Below are positions 16,610 to 25,685 of a DNA stretch of 64,000 bases, piece by piece. The first letter of the stretch is position 1. The number at the start of each line of letters is the position of its first letter. A program made the translations under genes and the position numbers. The stretch lies in NCBI RefSeq assembly GCF_900141845.1, contig NZ_FQZB01000010.1, positions 62,001-126,000 of the forward strand, read 5' to 3'. This stretch comes from Clostridium cavendishii DSM 21758. Its GTDB lineage: Bacteria > Bacillota > Clostridia > Clostridiales > Clostridiaceae. Below the pieces are notes generated by a model. The model made no database searches. It was not told the origin of the DNA and saw nothing but the letters and a program-made list of their open reading frames with translations.

Positions 16610-18919
16610 TTACTTTCTTAAAACTCTCATAGAATTTATTATTGCAATTAATGCAACCCCAACGTCTCCGAATACACCTTCCCACATAGTTGCTATTCCA
16701 AAGGATGCTAGTACTAAAATTACAATTTTTACTCCAAGTGCAAATATTATATTTTGCCATACTATAATGTTAGTTTTCTTAGCTATATCTATAGCTGTAC
16801 TTATTTTAGATGGTTCATCATTCATTATTACAACATCTGCTGCTTCAATAGCTGCATCTGAACCTAATCCACCCATTGCTATTCCAACATCTGCCCTCGC
16901 AAGTACAGGGGCATCATTTATACCATCTCCAACAAATATAATTTTGCCTTTTTCTGTTTTATTATTGAATATTTCTTCAAGTTTTTCAACTTTATTTTGA
17001 GGTAGTAATTCACCATAAACCTTATCTAGTCCAAGACTCTTACCAACAGCCTCACCAACTTTTATTGAATCACCTGTTAACATTACAGTATTCTTTATTC
17101 CTATATTCTTTAATATAGATATTGCTTTTTTAGCATCTTCTTTTATTTCATCTGCTATAACTATATTACCTACATAACTATTATCTAAAATAAAATGAAC
17201 TACAGTTCCTATTTCATCAGTATCTGGTATATCTACTCCATAATCCTTCATAAGCTTTTTATTTCCTGCTAAAACTTGTCTTCCAGATACCTTAACCTTT
17301 ATACCTTTACCTGAAATCTCTGAATAATCTTCTATTAAATCTTTTTTAATTTCACCTTTAAATTCTTTAACTATTGAAATAGCTATAGGATGATTAGAAT
17401 AACTTTCAGTATAAGCTGCAAGCTCTAAAAGCTCATCCTCATTTAAATCAGCTTCTGCATTTATTTTTGTTACCTTAAAAATTCCCTTTGTTAAAGTTCC
17501 TGTTTTGTCAAATACAACAGCTTCTGCATTTTTTAAAGCTTCTAAATAATTTCCACCCTTTATTAAAATACCATTTTTAGAAGCTGCTCCAATCCCACCA
17601 AAGAAAGCTAGTGGAATTGATATAACTAATGCGCAAGGACATGAAACAACTAAAAATACTAATGCTCTATACACTGATTCATGAAAAGTGAAACCTTCCA
17701 TAAATATAGGTGGTACTATAGCTAAAAGTAAAGCAGCTATTACTACTATTGGAGTATAATATCTTGCAAACTTAGTTATAAACTTTTCAGTAGGAGCTTT
17801 CTTATTACCTGCATTTTCTACTAAATCTAATATTTTTGCTACAGTTGATTCTGCAAAGTTTTTAGTAACCCTTATTTGAAGCAATCCATTTTTATTTATA
17901 GAACCAGCTAATACTTCATCATCTACCTCAATCTCTCTTGGAATACTTTCTCCTGTTAGTGCTGAAGTGTCCAAAAATCCTTTTCCTTCCTCAACTATTC
18001 CATCTAGAGGTACTTTTTCACCAGTTTTAACTATTATTAAATCACCTATTTTTACTTCTTCCGGAGAAACTACCTTTTCACCATCTGCAGTTTTTAAATT
18101 CGCATAATCTGGTCTTATATTCATTAATTCAGCAATTGATTTTCTTGATTTGTTTACAGCTAAATCTTGAAAAGTTTCTCCAACTTGATAAAAGAGCATA
18201 ACTCCTACTGCCTCTGGAAACTCTTTTATTGCAAAAGCTCCTATAGTTGCTACTACCATAAGAAAATTCTCATCAAAAATTTCTCCTTTTCTTATATTTT
18301 TAAACGCTTGTAAAACAACATCTCCACCAACCAATATATAACTTATTAAATATATTACAAATTCTATTTTTATATCTAATTTAGAAATAAATCCTACCAT
18401 AAAAAGAATTACAGCTATAGAAAATCTTATTATCTTACTTTTATCTATTTTACCATCTCCATGTGCATGAGAATGTGAATGATCGTGACTGTGACTATGA
18501 GCATCGCTATTATCATGACTATGACTGTGTTCATGTTCATGACTATGATTGTGCTCATGTTCATTTTTTTCTTTTGTTGTATTAAAATTCTTAATCTGTA
18601 CCTTCTTTAGGTCATTTATTCTTTTCTCATCATTTATACTACTATTTTTTAGTTTTACTTTTTTTGATATTTGATTCTTTGTAGTAGAAATTTCTTTATT
18701 ATTTATAATAACATCAGGTTCTAGTTTATTTATAATTTTTTTAACTTGAATTAAAACCTCTTCTTTATTGTCAGCTTCAACTGGTTCTACTACAAGTGCT
18801 CCATTTGCAAAATTCAAACTAGCTTCCTTTACACTTTCTAATTTATTTATTTTATTTTCAATTTTAGCTGCACAATTTGCACAATCTATTCCTTCAAGGT
18901 AAAGTTTAATATTTTTCAT
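16610..18919 (-). CDS. cadA: Zn/Cd/Pb-exporting P1B-type ATPase
   Basis: Membrane pump that exports divalent soft metals. It has 769 residues. The N-terminal HMA domain carries GIDCANCAAKIE (about 11-22). A linker at about 120-155 is rich in His alternating with Asp, Glu and Ser and could bind zinc. The ion-binding CPC motif is in SCPCALVISIP, the phosphorylation site in FDKTGTLTKG, the HP motif in SNHPIAIS, and the hinge in GDGINDAPVLA. CPC plus the His-rich N-terminus fits the Zn2+/Cd2+/Pb2+ subgroup rather than copper. It follows the ArsR-type repressor by 15 bases, so the two form one operon. Confidence 0.93.
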   Translation of the reverse strand: MKNIKLYLEGIDCANCAAKIENKINKLESVKEASLNFANGALVVEPVEADNKEEVLIQVKKIINKLEPDVIINNKEISTTKNQISKKVKLKNSSINDEKRINDLKKVQIKNFNTTKEKNEHEHNHSHEHEHSHSHDNSDAHSHSHDHSHSHAHGDGKIDKSKIIRFSIAVILFMVGFISKLDIKIEFVIYLISYILVGGDVVLQAFKNIRKGEIFDENFLMVVATIGAFAIKEFPEAVGVMLFYQVGETFQDLAVNKSRKSIAELMNIRPDYANLKTADGEKVVSPEEVKIGDLIIVKTGEKVPLDGIVEEGKGFLDTSALTGESIPREIEVDDEVLAGSINKNGLLQIRVTKNFAESTVAKILDLVENAGNKKAPTEKFITKFARYYTPIVVIAALLLAIVPPIFMEGFTFHESVYRALVFLVVSCPCALVISIPLAFFGGIGAASKNGILIKGGNYLEALKNAEAVVFDKTGTLTKGIFKVTKINAEADLNEDELLELAAYTESYSNHPIAISIVKEFKGEIKKDLIEDYSEISGKGIKVKVSGRQVLAGNKKLMKDYGVDIPDTDEIGTVVHFILDNSYVGNIVIADEIKEDAKKAISILKNIGIKNTVMLTGDSIKVGEAVGKSLGLDKVYGELLPQNKVEKLEEIFNNKTEKGKIIFVGDGINDAPVLARADVGIAMGGLGSDAAIEAADVVIMNDEPSKISTAIDIAKKTNIIVWQNIIFALGVKIVILVLASFGIATMWEGVFGDVGVALIAIINSMRVLRK

Positions 18920-18934
18920 AATACACCCTCCTTT

Positions 18935-19297
18935 CTACTTTTCCATAATATGATTTAAACCTTCATCAAATATATGCTTTACGTGTTCATCATCTAAGGA
19001 ATAATAAACTACTTTTCCTTCTCTTCTAAATTTAACAAGTCTTGCCTGCTTTAGTACTCTAAGTTGATGTGATATAGCTGATTGAGTCATATTAAGTAAT
19101 GCTGCCATATCACATACGCACATTTCTGCTTCAAATAAACTACATAAAATCTTTATTCTTGTTGAATCTCCAAAAACTTTAAAAAGTTCTGCTAAATCAT
19201 ATAAAGTTTCTTCCTGTGGTAAAACATCCTTAAGTTTATTTACTATATCCTCATGGATGATAGTACAATTACAATTTTCTACTTTATTATCATTCAT
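18935..19297 (-). CDS. cadC: ArsR/SmtB-family metal-sensing repressor, CadC-like
   Basis: A 120-residue winged-helix repressor. The metal site in the recognition region is CVCDMAALL (ELCVCD in CadC), backed by an N-terminal CNC pair near residue 9, together a CadC-type cysteine site. The C-terminal helix DDEHVKHIFDEGLNHI also carries the Asp/His pattern of the second site of SmtB/CzrA. The DNA-binding helix is NMTQSAISHQLRVLKQARLV. It is cotranscribed with the pump, and an inverted repeat overlaps the predicted transcription start. Confidence 0.93.
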   Translation of the reverse strand: MNDNKVENCNCTIIHEDIVNKLKDVLPQEETLYDLAELFKVFGDSTRIKILCSLFEAEMCVCDMAALLNMTQSAISHQLRVLKQARLVKFRREGKVVYYSLDDEHVKHIFDEGLNHIMEK

Positions 19298-19326
19298 TGT
19301 TACCCCTCCATATGCAAACCATTTGC

Positions 19327-19352
19327 AACATATGAATAACTGTTCATATGTT
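19327..19352. promoter_or_regulatory. ArsR/SmtB-type operator
   Basis: AACATATGAA and TTCATATGTT are perfect inverted arms with a 6-base centre, matching the 12-2-12 operator layout of the family. It lies 7 bases downstream of the -10 box, so it covers the start of transcription. Confidence 0.85.
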
Positions 19353-19359
19353 CACTTAT

Positions 19360-19389
19360 ATTATATTCCTTACTTTCAATTTGTGTCAA
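19360..19389 (-). promoter_or_regulatory. Promoter of the cad operon
   Basis: On the reverse strand TTGACA (19384-19389) and TATAAT (19360-19365) are 18 bases apart. Confidence 0.75.
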
Positions 19390-19487
19390 CAAAAAGAAAT
19401 ATATTTTTTATTTATTTTATAGATTTTAAGTCGTAAAAAATTTATTTCCTTTCATTTCATAGCCAATATAAGTCTATTAACAAAATA

Positions 19488-19549
19488 AAACTGTATAAGC
19501 TTTCTCTGCCTTAAATTTTAAGACTTTGAAAACTTATACAGTTTCAAAA
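19488..19549 (-). terminator. Terminator of the ROK kinase gene
   Basis: AAACTGTATAAG and CTTATACAGTTT pair over a long loop and are followed by TATTTTG on the reverse strand, just after the kinase stop. Confidence 0.6.
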
Positions 19550-19561
19550 TTAAAAAAAGTT

Positions 19562-20452
19562 TTAAACATTTCTAAAGTGATAAACTGCCCCAATAAGTCC
19601 AGCATCATTTTTATGCTTACATAAATCTACAGTTGTATAAACTTCATTCCACCATTCAATATTTTCTAAATGTAGCTTGAGTTTGTCTAAAAAATCTTCC
19701 CTATTACTTATTCCTCCACCTATTAATACCTTTTGTGGATTAAGTGATGCTGATAGATTAAATATCCCATATGACAAATTCTTATACCATTTATCAACCA
19801 TAGCTTGTATATTTTTATCAAATTTAGCAACACTAAAAACCTCTGTTCCTTCAATATTTAATTCTTTATCTAATCCTCTATATTCTTTATACTTTAAAAC
19901 TAATGTCCTTATAGATGCATTATTACTCCAAATTTCAGAACCTTTATTCTCTTCTCTTATACCATTATTTATCATATATCCAACTTCTCCGGCTTTGAAA
20001 TTATGACCTCTTATAAGCTTACCATTTAAAAATATTCCTCCACCTATACCAGTTCCTACAGTAAGACATATAAAATCTTCACAATCTACAGCATTTCCAT
20101 TAAATTTTTCTGCAAATGCTGCACATCTACCATCATTTTCAACCTCCACCCTAATCCCCGTAGCTTTTTCTAACAAGTCCTTAATACCGACTCCTTCAAT
20201 AACTCTGATAGAGTAACAAACTAATGGTGTTCCAGTCCTGTAATCTATAACTCCTGGCATACTTATAGCTATACCTTCTATCTTATATGTTCTTTTATAA
20301 GAATTTATTATATCTTCTAAATCCTTTATAAATCTTTCCAAATTCTCAGCTCTTGTGTTATATTGGCCTTTTTCTAAAATATTTCCAACCTCATCAACTA
20401 TTCCAAACTTAACTTTTGTTCCACCTACATCAAAAGCTACATACGTTTTCAT
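19562..20452 (-). CDS. ROK-family sugar kinase
   Basis: A 296-residue cytoplasmic kinase of the ROK family. The ATP-binding motif FDVGGTKVKFGIVD is at about 4-17, the substrate loop with the catalytic Asp is in VENDGRCAAFAE (about 100-111), and the second phosphate motif is LTVGTGIGGGIFLNG. The usual zinc-binding CxCGxxGCxE motif of glucokinases is missing: after AGEVGYMINNG the sequence goes on without cysteines. This points to a sugar other than glucose, for example a ManNAc or allose-type kinase, but that cannot be decided. AAAGGGGAG precedes the ATG. Confidence 0.85.
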   Translation of the reverse strand: MKTYVAFDVGGTKVKFGIVDEVGNILEKGQYNTRAENLERFIKDLEDIINSYKRTYKIEGIAISMPGVIDYRTGTPLVCYSIRVIEGVGIKDLLEKATGIRVEVENDGRCAAFAEKFNGNAVDCEDFICLTVGTGIGGGIFLNGKLIRGHNFKAGEVGYMINNGIREENKGSEIWSNNASIRTLVLKYKEYRGLDKELNIEGTEVFSVAKFDKNIQAMVDKWYKNLSYGIFNLSASLNPQKVLIGGGISNREDFLDKLKLHLENIEWWNEVYTTVDLCKHKNDAGLIGAVYHFRNV

Positions 20453-20479
20453 AAAGACTCCCCTTTACCATAAAAGATA

Positions 20480-20504
20480 AGCAGTGTAGCTAATGCTACA
20501 CTGC
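20480..20504 (-). terminator. Terminator overlapping a stop codon
   Basis: AGCAGTGTAGC and GCTACACTGCT form an 11-base perfect stem with a 4-base loop, followed on the reverse strand by TATCTTTT. The TAG stop of the upstream gene is inside the stem. Confidence 0.75.
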
Positions 20505-21077
20505 TGAGAAAACAATCACATTGCTATTATAAATAACATTATCTAAAATATAATTTACAATCGAATTGCAAACATAACTTGCATATTCTAAATCATTTAT
20601 ATAATCTTTTTTACTGTTATATTCTACTTGAAGCTTATCTATAAAATCTTTAGCTGTTCTTCCAGTTACAATAATCTCTCTTTCATTCTTCACAAGATAT
20701 TCCTTGGCTACTAAATCAAGTTCTCTTTCATATTTTATATGTTTATTCATGCTATGTTTGAATTCCCATCTCTCATAATGAGGTATGCAGAAAAAATCAC
20801 ATAAAAAATGACATATAACGCCTAATTCTTGATTAAAGCTACTCATTGGATACCATTTTCTTATATCATCAAAGCTTAAACTACTTAAGTAATCTATTTT
20901 ATTTAATATAAGATTGAAGGATTCATCCTTATAATGCTTAACAAGCTTATATTTTGATGTCATATCTGGTTTTAAATTTCCCCATATGAAATGTTTATCA
21001 TTTATTAAAACTTTTTTATTTAATTCTAAATTAGTAATTACACCTTGAGCTATAATCTTATGAGTATTCATTAACAA
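20496..21077 (-). CDS. Zinc-dependent phospholipase C-like protein, intracellular
   Basis: A 193-residue protein resembling the Zn-dependent phospholipase C/S1-P1 fold (as in alpha-toxin and DUF-type relatives). Candidate metal ligands are in THKIIAQ (His near the N-terminus), FIWGNLKPDM, and GVICHFLCDFFCIPHYERWEFKH, where His and Asp are spaced as in the family. There is no signal peptide, so it is not a classical secreted toxin. The TTG start at 21077 is 8 bases after GAGGTG; an ATG six bases later has poor spacing. Substrate unknown. Confidence 0.75.
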   Translation of the reverse strand: MLMNTHKIIAQGVITNLELNKKVLINDKHFIWGNLKPDMTSKYKLVKHYKDESFNLILNKIDYLSSLSFDDIRKWYPMSSFNQELGVICHFLCDFFCIPHYERWEFKHSMNKHIKYERELDLVAKEYLVKNEREIIVTGRTAKDFIDKLQVEYNSKKDYINDLEYASYVCNSIVNYILDNVIYNSNVIVFSAV

Positions 21078-21312
21078 TACGCATACACCTCACAAATTTT
21101 TTATTCTTGCTTTGAGAAGATTATAATATAAAAGTTATAAAATTATAATATTGAACTAATTCATATATATGAAATTTATTCTTCACTGACATTATATTAA
21201 CATATCTATTCTTCTAAGCTAATTAAATATACCATTCAAAGTATAATAAATAATAAAAATTAAATTTGTCTCTTAATTTTTTATTCCCAAAGCTCTACAG
21301 TTCGTTTAAGTA

Positions 21313-21876
21313 TTAATAATCATAACTATTAGTATTTTCACAAATACTTATATTTAATTTTTCGTCATTAACAATTTTTTTATAAGAACATAAAAACTCA
21401 TTTAATTCAACATCTTTAAGATCTATATGTCCTTCACTTTTTAATATAACCTTATTATCTTCTAATAATACTTCTACTTCATTAAATTCATTTTTTATAT
21501 TATACTGACTTATATTTCTTTCAATAATTTTACCTTTATATTTTTCCTTAAAGCTTAGATTCTTTCTAATAGACTCATAATCCTTTTGAACATTAAGCCC
21601 CCCCATATTAATTCCAAAGCCTTTCATTTGTTCCTCTAAACTATCCACATCTAGACCATATCTTTTCATCATCTCTTTTTGTATATTAAAAAACTTTTCT
21701 TCTGATATATTATTATCATCCATATATTTTCTTATATTTTTATTTAAGTCTGCCATAGTTAATCTGCCTTCTGCAAATGCATAATAACAATCATAAATAT
21801 ATGATTCAAATTTTTCTATATCCTTATCTCTAGCCTTGTTCTTAAGCTCATTGAAATCAACAATTTTATCATCCAT
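21313..21876 (-). CDS. DUF3867-like clostridial protein
   Basis: A soluble 187-residue protein resembling the clostridial DUF3867 group. The N-terminal half is helical and charged (MDDKIVDFNELKNKARDK, then YDCYYAFAEGRLTMADLN). The C-terminal part is predicted beta-rich. ATG at 21876 follows AAGGAG with 9-base spacing. The longer frame to 21912 has no ribosome binding site. No function is known to me. Confidence 0.7.
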   Translation of the reverse strand: MDDKIVDFNELKNKARDKDIEKFESYIYDCYYAFAEGRLTMADLNKNIRKYMDDNNISEEKFFNIQKEMMKRYGLDVDSLEEQMKGFGINMGGLNVQKDYESIRKNLSFKEKYKGKIIERNISQYNIKNEFNEVEVLLEDNKVILKSEGHIDLKDVELNEFLCSYKKIVNDEKLNISICENTNSYDY

Positions 21877-21957
21877 AGGATTAATCTCCTTATAACCATT
21901 TTTTACAAACATTATAGTTTCATTTTATCATATTGTATCCAAACTTTATAGATACAT

Positions 21958-22018
21958 AAAAAAATATTTGATAATTGAAAGTACATAGTCTAATATATCA
22001 AACTCTATACTTTCAATT
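21958..22018 (-). terminator. Terminator of the first SNF2 gene
   Basis: AATTGAAAGTA and TACTTTCAATT pair over a 24-base loop, followed by ATC and a TTTTTTT-rich stretch on the reverse strand. Confidence 0.7.
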
Positions 22019-22052
22019 TTAGTAATTATATCTTTAAAAGCAATATTAATAG

Positions 22053-25000
22053 TTAATTAAATATATCTAGAATATCTTTTTCACTAAAGTTCTTGAAACC
22101 TTCAGTTCCTTGTATACTTTCATTTAAAACTAAATTTATTATTTCCTTTTTTTCCTCTTGTAATTCTATTATTTTTTCCTCAACACTGCCTTTAGCTATA
22201 AGTTTTATAACCTCAACTACATTTTTTTGACCAAATCTATGTGCTCTATCTGTAGCTTGATCTTCAACAGCAGGGTTCCACCAAGGATCAAAATGTATTA
22301 CAACATCTGCTGAAGTTAAATTTAATCCTGTTCCGCCAGCCTTTAGTGATATCAGGAAAACTGCATTCTCTCCTTCGTTAAATTCATTAACTAACCTAAT
22401 TCTATCTTCAGCTTTAGTAGTTCCATCTAAATAGGAATATTTAATTTTCTCTTCGTTTAATATAATTTTAAGTTTTGAAAGTACTGATGTAAATTGGGAA
22501 AACACAAGAATTTTATGCCCTGCTTGTAAACTTTGTGTCAATAGCTCTCTAAGAGCTTCAAATTTTGCGCTTTCACCTTTGTAATCTTCCATAACCAAAC
22601 TTGGATCTAAACATAATTGCCTAAGTTTAGTAAGATGTGAAAGAATCTTAAACTTACTCTTTGCAAGGCCTTCTTCTTTAATGGATTGTTCTATCACAGC
22701 TTTAGCCTCATTTACATAAACAGCATAAACCTTCTTCTGCTCTTCTGACATATCTATAATAAGCTTTTTCTCTATTTTAGGAGGTAGTTCTTTTATAACC
22801 TCAGTCTTTAATCTTCTAAGAATAAAAGGTTTTATCATCTTATTTAATTCAACTATCATATTCTTATCTTTTCTTATGTTATTTCCAAATCTGTTCATAA
22901 AATTCTTTTCACTATATAAGTACCCGGGTAATATAAAGTCAAATATAGACCATAGTTCTAAAATAGAATTTTCTATTGGAGTTCCTGTTAATGCAAATTT
23001 ACTTTCCGCATTTATCTCTTTAACTAACTTACTTATATTAGATGTAGGATTTTTTATATTTTGAGCTTCGTCTATAAAGAAATTATGAAAATTTAAATCT
23101 TTATATAAGTCAAAATCTATTCTTAAAAGATTATATGAAGTTATTATTACATCATAATTTTTATAGTTTTTTATAACTTCATTCCTAAATTGTTTATTAC
23201 CATTAACAACTAATATATTAGTATTTGGTGAAAACTTTTTAAATTCAGCTTCCCAGTTATATATAAGAGAAGTTGGTGCTACTATTAATGTATTTTTATC
23301 TTTTTCATTACTTATAAAACTTATAGCCTGAAGAGTTTTACCCAGTCCCATCTCATCTCCTAGTATTCCTCCAAACCCCAAATGTGATAATGTTTTAAAC
23401 CACTTAAAGCCAAGCTTTTGATACTCTCTAAGATCAGCCTTTAGATTTTTAGGACTAACTATTTCTTCATAATTTAAATTTTTAAGTTTTTCTTTTATCT
23501 TGTTTATATCTTGTAAATCACCTTCGATATTCAAATTTTCTTCCTCAGCTATAGAACTTAAATATACAGCTTTCTCTGCTGTTATATTTAAAGATTCTTT
23601 GTTTACATCATTACCATAAGTAACATTATCTAAAGCATCTAAAAAATTATAAATATTTTTATCTTGAAGATTTAAAAGATCACCATCCTTAAGCTTATAA
23701 AACTTCTTTTCATTTTTAAATGCTTCTAATATATCATTAACCTCTATTTTATCTATTCCATCTAAATCATAGGAAAATTCAAAATAATTTCTCCCCTTAG
23801 ATTTAATTTTAAATTTAGGTGAAATATTTCTATTAAGCTTTATATTCTTAAAGCTTTGAGAATAAAACACCTCACCATATTCCTTTAAAGTAATTATATC
23901 CTGTGTTAAAAAATCATATACTTTCTCATCACTACCTGTAAAATATAGTTTATCATAAGACTCTTCAAACCCTAAACTATAAACATAATTCATAAGGTTA
24001 TCTTCTTTAGTCATATCTCTTAATATTGGTTTATTAACTGTAGTCTCATTTAAGCCTATTTTATAATCACCATATACTAACTTAATATCTAAACTTATAT
24101 TTTTTTGCTTATCTATATCAAAATAAAGTTCAACCTTAAGATCTTCCTTTATAAGTTTCTTTTTTATTTTACTAGTTATTTCTACTTCTGAATTTATATT
24201 TCTGATTATAGGAACTAGATAATTTAAAACAACATTTAAATTATCTTTTGAAAAATATATCTTTTTATCTTTATCTAATGCTTTTAATAATTTTTTATAG
24301 TCTATAGCTCTCTTATAATCTAATAAGTATAATTTATTAGAAAATAAATATACATCCCCTTTAGTATTTAGTGGTTTTGGTACGCTACCTTTGTATGTTA
24401 AAACAACGTTATTCTTTTTCTCATCTATGCCAAATAATAAGTTCATATTTTCTTTTTCAATCTTAACATCTTTATATTTTCCAAATTCTAATTCTAACGA
24501 AACCTTATCCCCTTCTAATATACTAAAAAAATCTTTAAGTCTACTTTGAACTATAACAAAATTTTTCCCATTTATAAGACCTTGTTTGTTAAGTTCAAAA
24601 ATTCTTTCTCCTATATCCTCTGTCTCTTTTAAAGAATTTATAAAGGTTATTATTTCTTTGAGTCTAACTGGCATTTTATATTTCCATGAATTATAGCAAA
24701 AGCCTTTTCCAAGATTTAAATCTTCTCCATAGGTATAACAATGAATAAACTCCCTAATATCTTTAACTATATATAGTTTATCTATTCCTATTTTTATTTC
24801 TCCTAAATATCCTTGCTTATTACGTTTAACTATAATTTCATATTTTAGATTTTCTCTTTGCTTCTTTTCAAATAATATATCCTTTAATAATGACTCACCT
24901 TTTTCTTCTATAGGTTCAATATTTTTACTTAAACTTGGCTTTTCATTAGTATTTTTAAAATTTCCTAACTGCTTTGCTACCTTTAAAGCTGTAGCCATTA

Positions 25001-25286
25001 TATGCTTACAACAATACGTATTATTCTTAATACTATGTTTTTCATATTCATCACAAGTACAACTTGAAAGTTTTATTCTTTTAACTCCTAAATCTACAAC
25101 TAAAGAGACTTCATATTCACTAAACAAATCCTCTGAAAGCACCCAAGCATCAGTAACTAAACACTTATCCTCTATTTCATAATCCATATGAGTTATCAAG
25201 TCTGAAGCTAGTACTTTTTCGCCTTCTCTAAGTACACTTAATCTGCCCTGCTGTTCTACTAAATTAACTACATCTTTGCCACTCAT
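22053..25286 (-). CDS. SWIM-SNF2 family ATPase/helicase (copy 1)
   Basis: A 1,077-residue DNA-dependent ATPase of the bacterial Rad54-like SNF2 group. The N-terminal SWIM zinc finger is CTCDEYEKHS...YCCKH (about 68-93). A bacterial SNF2-associated region follows, then the RecA-like core with motif I GDEMGLGKTLQAISF (about 643-657), motif II FIDEAQNIKNP (DEAQ), motif III LTGTPIENS, and motif VI DRAHRFGQ. Members are thought to remodel or translocate on DNA; the physiological role in clostridia is unclear. It is about the same length and build as the gene at 28675-31950. Confidence 0.93.
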   Translation of the reverse strand: MSGKDVVNLVEQQGRLSVLREGEKVLASDLITHMDYEIEDKCLVTDAWVLSEDLFSEYEVSLVVDLGVKRIKLSSCTCDEYEKHSIKNNTYCCKHIMATALKVAKQLGNFKNTNEKPSLSKNIEPIEEKGESLLKDILFEKKQRENLKYEIIVKRNKQGYLGEIKIGIDKLYIVKDIREFIHCYTYGEDLNLGKGFCYNSWKYKMPVRLKEIITFINSLKETEDIGERIFELNKQGLINGKNFVIVQSRLKDFFSILEGDKVSLELEFGKYKDVKIEKENMNLLFGIDEKKNNVVLTYKGSVPKPLNTKGDVYLFSNKLYLLDYKRAIDYKKLLKALDKDKKIYFSKDNLNVVLNYLVPIIRNINSEVEITSKIKKKLIKEDLKVELYFDIDKQKNISLDIKLVYGDYKIGLNETTVNKPILRDMTKEDNLMNYVYSLGFEESYDKLYFTGSDEKVYDFLTQDIITLKEYGEVFYSQSFKNIKLNRNISPKFKIKSKGRNYFEFSYDLDGIDKIEVNDILEAFKNEKKFYKLKDGDLLNLQDKNIYNFLDALDNVTYGNDVNKESLNITAEKAVYLSSIAEEENLNIEGDLQDINKIKEKLKNLNYEEIVSPKNLKADLREYQKLGFKWFKTLSHLGFGGILGDEMGLGKTLQAISFISNEKDKNTLIVAPTSLIYNWEAEFKKFSPNTNILVVNGNKQFRNEVIKNYKNYDVIITSYNLLRIDFDLYKDLNFHNFFIDEAQNIKNPTSNISKLVKEINAESKFALTGTPIENSILELWSIFDFILPGYLYSEKNFMNRFGNNIRKDKNMIVELNKMIKPFILRRLKTEVIKELPPKIEKKLIIDMSEEQKKVYAVYVNEAKAVIEQSIKEEGLAKSKFKILSHLTKLRQLCLDPSLVMEDYKGESAKFEALRELLTQSLQAGHKILVFSQFTSVLSKLKIILNEEKIKYSYLDGTTKAEDRIRLVNEFNEGENAVFLISLKAGGTGLNLTSADVVIHFDPWWNPAVEDQATDRAHRFGQKNVVEVIKLIAKGSVEEKIIELQEEKKEIINLVLNESIQGTEGFKNFSEKDILDIFN

Positions 25287-25436
25287 ATTTACACCTCATT
25301 TTATTAACTTTTATTCTCTGACTCCTAATTGTAACATTTCTTTGTACTCCGTAAAAGCATTTTCATAAAATCAATAATCTTAGCTTTCATTCTTTGCCGT
25401 AATACAAAAAATTTACCCTATAAATTATATCACATT

Positions 25437-25512
25437 TTAAAAAAGTGGGCTTATATAATTTTCTTACTCATATGGATTAAATCCAAATCGTCAAAAATTA
25501 TATAAGCCCACT
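25437..25512 (-). terminator. Strong hairpin terminator, reverse strand
   Basis: GTGGGCTTATATAATTTT (25445-25462) pairs perfectly with 25494-25511. On the reverse strand it is followed by TTTTTT. Between the PTS IIB-like gene and SNF2 copy 1. Confidence 0.85.
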
Positions 25513-25513
25513 A

Positions 25514-25568
25514 GAAAATTCAAAATGAAATTCTCTAGAAATTTAATAAAGTTCATTTTGAATTTTTT
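25514..25568. repeat. Second inverted repeat next to the terminator
   Basis: AAAATTCAAAATGAA and TTCATTTTGAATTTT pair around a 25-base loop. T-runs follow on both strands. Together with the neighbouring terminator it fills the 400-base gap 25287-25685, which holds no gene. It resembles the 3' part of the small-RNA candidate at 15874-16025. Confidence 0.6.
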
Positions 25569-25640
25569 AATATATCACCAAATTATTAAAGTGTTTCCTA
25601 AAATAAAACAAAAAACAAAAAATTTATTTAAATAGAAATA

Positions 25641-25672
25641 ACTCCTATGTATCTATATAAATACGTAGGAGT
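25641..25672 (-). terminator. Hairpin after the PTS IIB-like gene
   Basis: ACTCCTACGTAT and ATACATAGGAGT form a 12-base stem with one mismatch pair, followed by TATTTCTATTT on the reverse strand. Confidence 0.55.
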
Positions 25673-25685
25673 ATTATTCCTAAAA

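Noticed and set aside
16551..16760. A 69-codon reverse-strand open frame at the end of the metal ATPase gene
   Set aside because: It overlaps the ATPase gene in another frame, has no ribosome binding site, and its product is Cys/Asn-rich with no family pattern.
20496..21077. Secreted phospholipase C toxin
   Set aside because: The fold pattern is similar, but there is no signal peptide and no C-terminal C2-like domain, so the protein is not an alpha-toxin homologue in function.
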